Positions 34,800 to 36,827 of a DNA stretch of 36,827 bases are shown piece after piece. Made by a program: the position numbers and the translations under genes. Origin of the DNA: Planctomycetia bacterium (GTDB lineage: Bacteria; Planctomycetota; Planctomycetia; Gemmatales; Gemmataceae); assembly GCA_016795185.1 (NCBI GenBank), contig JAEUIF010000726.1:1-36827 (forward strand), in the 5' to 3' direction. Below the pieces are notes generated by a model that was given only the letters and a program-made list of their open reading frames with translations, did not search any database and had not been told where the DNA came from. Each line of letters starts with the position of its first letter. Positions within the stretch are counted from its first letter, which is position 1.

Positions 34800-36712
34800 C
34801 TCGCCTGGAAGAACTGCTGCTCCTCTGGCAGGACCAGACCTTGACCGAACCCCAGCTGGCTGAAATGAAGCAACTCCTGGCCAGCGCCGCGGGACGCGCC
34901 AAGATGGCCGAAGACCTGTTTCTGACCGGCGTCGTCCTGGAATCCTTGCGGGCACAAGGCGCGGCGCGGCAAATGCTCGCGGGTCGCGAAGTCCTTGCCG
35001 GGTCGGAAGAACCGCGTGCTCAGGCCACTCCGGCTCACCATTCCATGTTTAGTCTCGGTGCCGTTCAGCGGGGACAGGTCATCGGGTTGGCCAGTGCGGC
35101 AGCCGTGGTGCTGGTCGTCCTGGGATCGATCTTGTGGTTGCGCCCATCGCCCACGGATCCGCTTCCAGCCGCCACGGCGTTCGCACAGGTCGAGCAGGTG
35201 CACGGAGAAACTTTCGTTCTCAGCAGGGAGCAAAGGCGGCCTGTCCAGGAAGGCCACGTCCTGACTCCCGGTCAGGGGATAGCGACCCAGGGTGAGGCCA
35301 GTGAGGCCGTAGTGCAAATGGAGAACTCGGTCCGGCTGACGCTGGGCGGCGACACGACGGTATTCACGACCACGGAAACCGAGGCGCCGAGGGCCACCGG
35401 CCCCAAGGTGGTACTTGAGCAGGGCGACCTGCTCGTGGAAGTGACCCGTTCGCTGAAACGCAAACAGATGACCGTAGCAACACCGATCGGAGTGGCGGTC
35501 ACCGAGACGGAAGATGCTGCGCTCCATATTTCGGATGCGGCGGGCATCGTTGTCGTGCGCGGCGAGATCAACTTCACCCACCGGCCCACGGGGCAATCCA
35601 TCCGGATCAAGGCGGGACAGTACCTGGCCGGTACCCAGCAAGGCGAACTCTATACGTCCCAGTTCTATTCCGGGCATGGGCACGTCTGGACCACGTTTCC
35701 GCGCTCGGGCCTGGGAGTGAACGCACTGGGGTATGCGCTCGCGTTCGCCCCAGACGGTCAATCGTTGGCTGCCGCCTCCCGCGCGAGCGAGAGTGGCGTC
35801 CGCTTCGGGCCGGTGGACGGAGAAGAGGCTCCGCAAGAACGCCCCGGACGCCTTGGTGTAGGGGTTTCTCCCGCCGGCATGCCGGGGCTACCCCTGCTGG
35901 CTACCATTGACCACGGCAATGTCTTGCTCTACGAACTGACCACCGGCAAACAGCATGCCGTCCTGAAAGGTGATCGACGGATTCCGCCAACTTGCCTGGC
36001 TTTCTCCCCCGATGGCAAGACGCTGGCGGTGGGGAGAGGTACGGGGCGAGATACAGCTGGCGTCGTGGAGATGTGGCAACTCGACACGGGCACGCTGCGC
36101 GCCACGTACCGCGGCCATGCGGCCGGCGTCACGGCGCTGGCCTTTTCTTTAGACAGCAAATTTCTGGCCACCGGCAGCCTGGACAAGACTGTGGTGCTCT
36201 GGGACACAGCAACCGGCCAAGAGCGGACCCGCAGCCTGATGAGCCCACCTTCCGTCGTCTGGTCCGTGGCTTTTGCGCCCGACGGCAAGACGCTGGCCGT
36301 CGCGACCGGCCCCGATGATTTTCGGCTGCGGCAACCGGGAGATATCAAGTTGTGGGACATCGCCACCGAGACCGTGCGGACGACCCTGCGCGGCCACAGC
36401 AGGGCTGCGACCTCGATCGTCTTTTCGCCCGATGGCCAATCGCTTATCAGCGGCAGCGCTGATACGACGGTACGTTTCTGGGACACCAGCACTGGCCGGG
36501 AGTACGGCATGCTCAAAGGACACCAGGCGGCACCTGGGTTTGAGGCCCTGACCGTTGCCCTGTCTCCCGACGGCAAGTGGTTGGCGACGGCCAGCTTCGA
36601 CCGAACCGTCAAGGTATGGAAAACGACGTGGAACCGAAACGAGGGCGGCATCCGCATCCTTACAGCGCAGTCGAAGCCGAAGATGCCCTGGCATGATGTG
36701 TGGCCCTGCTGA
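34796..36712 (+). CDS. FecR-domain membrane protein with WD40 repeats, probable anti-sigma partner
   Basis: A 638-residue protein started at the ATG overlapping the sigma stop; an earlier in-frame start at 34607 would lie inside the sigma gene. The N-terminal cytoplasmic part (1-90) is helical and begins TRLEELLLLWQDQTLTEPQL, like planctomycete anti-sigma regions. One membrane helix is at 95-116 (VIGLASAAAVVLVVLGSILW). A FecR beta domain is at about 125-275 (VLTPGQGIATQGEASEAVVQ; VEVTRSLKRKQMTVATPIGV). Several WD40 repeats fill about 330-620 (CLAFSPDGKTLAVG; ALAFSLDSKFLATGSLDKTV; IVFSPDGQSLISGSADTTVR; VALSPDGKWLATASFDRTVK). The sensor thus lies outside the membrane and the sigma-binding part inside. 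Sigma coupling is strong evidence of partnership. Confidence 0.9.
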   Translation: MTRLEELLLLWQDQTLTEPQLAEMKQLLASAAGRAKMAEDLFLTGVVLESLRAQGAARQMLAGREVLAGSEEPRAQATPAHHSMFSLGAVQRGQVIGLASAAAVVLVVLGSILWLRPSPTDPLPAATAFAQVEQVHGETFVLSREQRRPVQEGHVLTPGQGIATQGEASEAVVQMENSVRLTLGGDTTVFTTTETEAPRATGPKVVLEQGDLLVEVTRSLKRKQMTVATPIGVAVTETEDAALHISDAAGIVVVRGEINFTHRPTGQSIRIKAGQYLAGTQQGELYTSQFYSGHGHVWTTFPRSGLGVNALGYALAFAPDGQSLAAASRASESGVRFGPVDGEEAPQERPGRLGVGVSPAGMPGLPLLATIDHGNVLLYELTTGKQHAVLKGDRRIPPTCLAFSPDGKTLAVGRGTGRDTAGVVEMWQLDTGTLRATYRGHAAGVTALAFSLDSKFLATGSLDKTVVLWDTATGQERTRSLMSPPSVVWSVAFAPDGKTLAVATGPDDFRLRQPGDIKLWDIATETVRTTLRGHSRAATSIVFSPDGQSLISGSADTTVRFWDTSTGREYGMLKGHQAAPGFEALTVALSPDGKWLATASFDRTVKVWKTTWNRNEGGIRILTAQSKPKMPWHDVWPC

Positions 36713-36827
36713 ACCCAGAAATGTTCCTTGCTTGCCTCGCCTTTGTGGCGATGCCTTGCGCGATTCGGTCCGACACGCCGAATGCGATTGCCTCTGGGCG
36801 TTGCGCGCTTCGGTCTGATCGACCGGC

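Overview
The window is GC-rich bacterial DNA that most likely comes from a planctomycete. The best evidence is the set of planctomycete-typical families at the right end: DUF1549/DUF1553, DUF1587-1592-1588-1585, DUF1552 and DUF1501 proteins with cytochrome-like CxxCH motifs, plus an ECF sigma factor coupled to a FecR/WD40 membrane protein. No rRNA, tRNA or CRISPR repeat array was seen.

Region 1 (1-5988, all minus strand) reads as one defence-like operon. In transcription order it encodes an ECF-like sigma protein, a small HTH-like protein, an ImmA/IrrE metallopeptidase, a NurA-like nuclease, a HerA ATPase and a Cas4-Cas1 fusion that runs off the left edge. The first three genes overlap one another. 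A 7-bp tandem array lies between nurA and herA. An end-processing HerA-NurA pair placed directly upstream of CRISPR adaptation genes, under what looks like a damage-responsive cassette, is the most unusual feature here.

Region 2 (about 6.1-24.6 kb) is an ion-homeostasis and stress island. A minus-strand arm carries a 45-residue membrane peptide, a tandem UspA protein, a P-type cation ATPase and a chimeric M50 peptidase/phage prohead-protease gene. The centre holds an NtrC-family response regulator and its histidine kinase, both on the minus strand. A plus-strand arm carries UspA, a KefB-type antiporter with an RCK domain, a complete mrpABCDEFG Na+/H+ antiporter operon and a CBS-domain protein. 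I find sigma-54 (-24/-12) promoter matches at 15293 (+), 11708 (-) and 6974 (-). They suggest that the local NtrC-type regulator drives both arms as one regulon.

Region 3 (about 24.6-26.7 kb) is decayed DNA. It has remnants of a repeat-containing HTH protein in three frames, a truncated minus-strand ORF that runs into a perfect 16-bp palindrome, and about 800 bp with no convincing gene. A related near-palindrome lies at 6113, so the two sites roughly bracket region 2.

Region 4 (26.67-36.7 kb, plus strand) has two DUF-type cytochrome/DUF1501-family pairs (DUF1549/1553, DUF1592-type, DUF1552, DUF1501). They are followed by an ECF sigma factor that overlaps a FecR-WD40 fusion. This is a typical planctomycete secreted-protein cluster of unknown substrate. 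Long antisense ORFs opposite almost every gene are GC-rich shadows and were left out.
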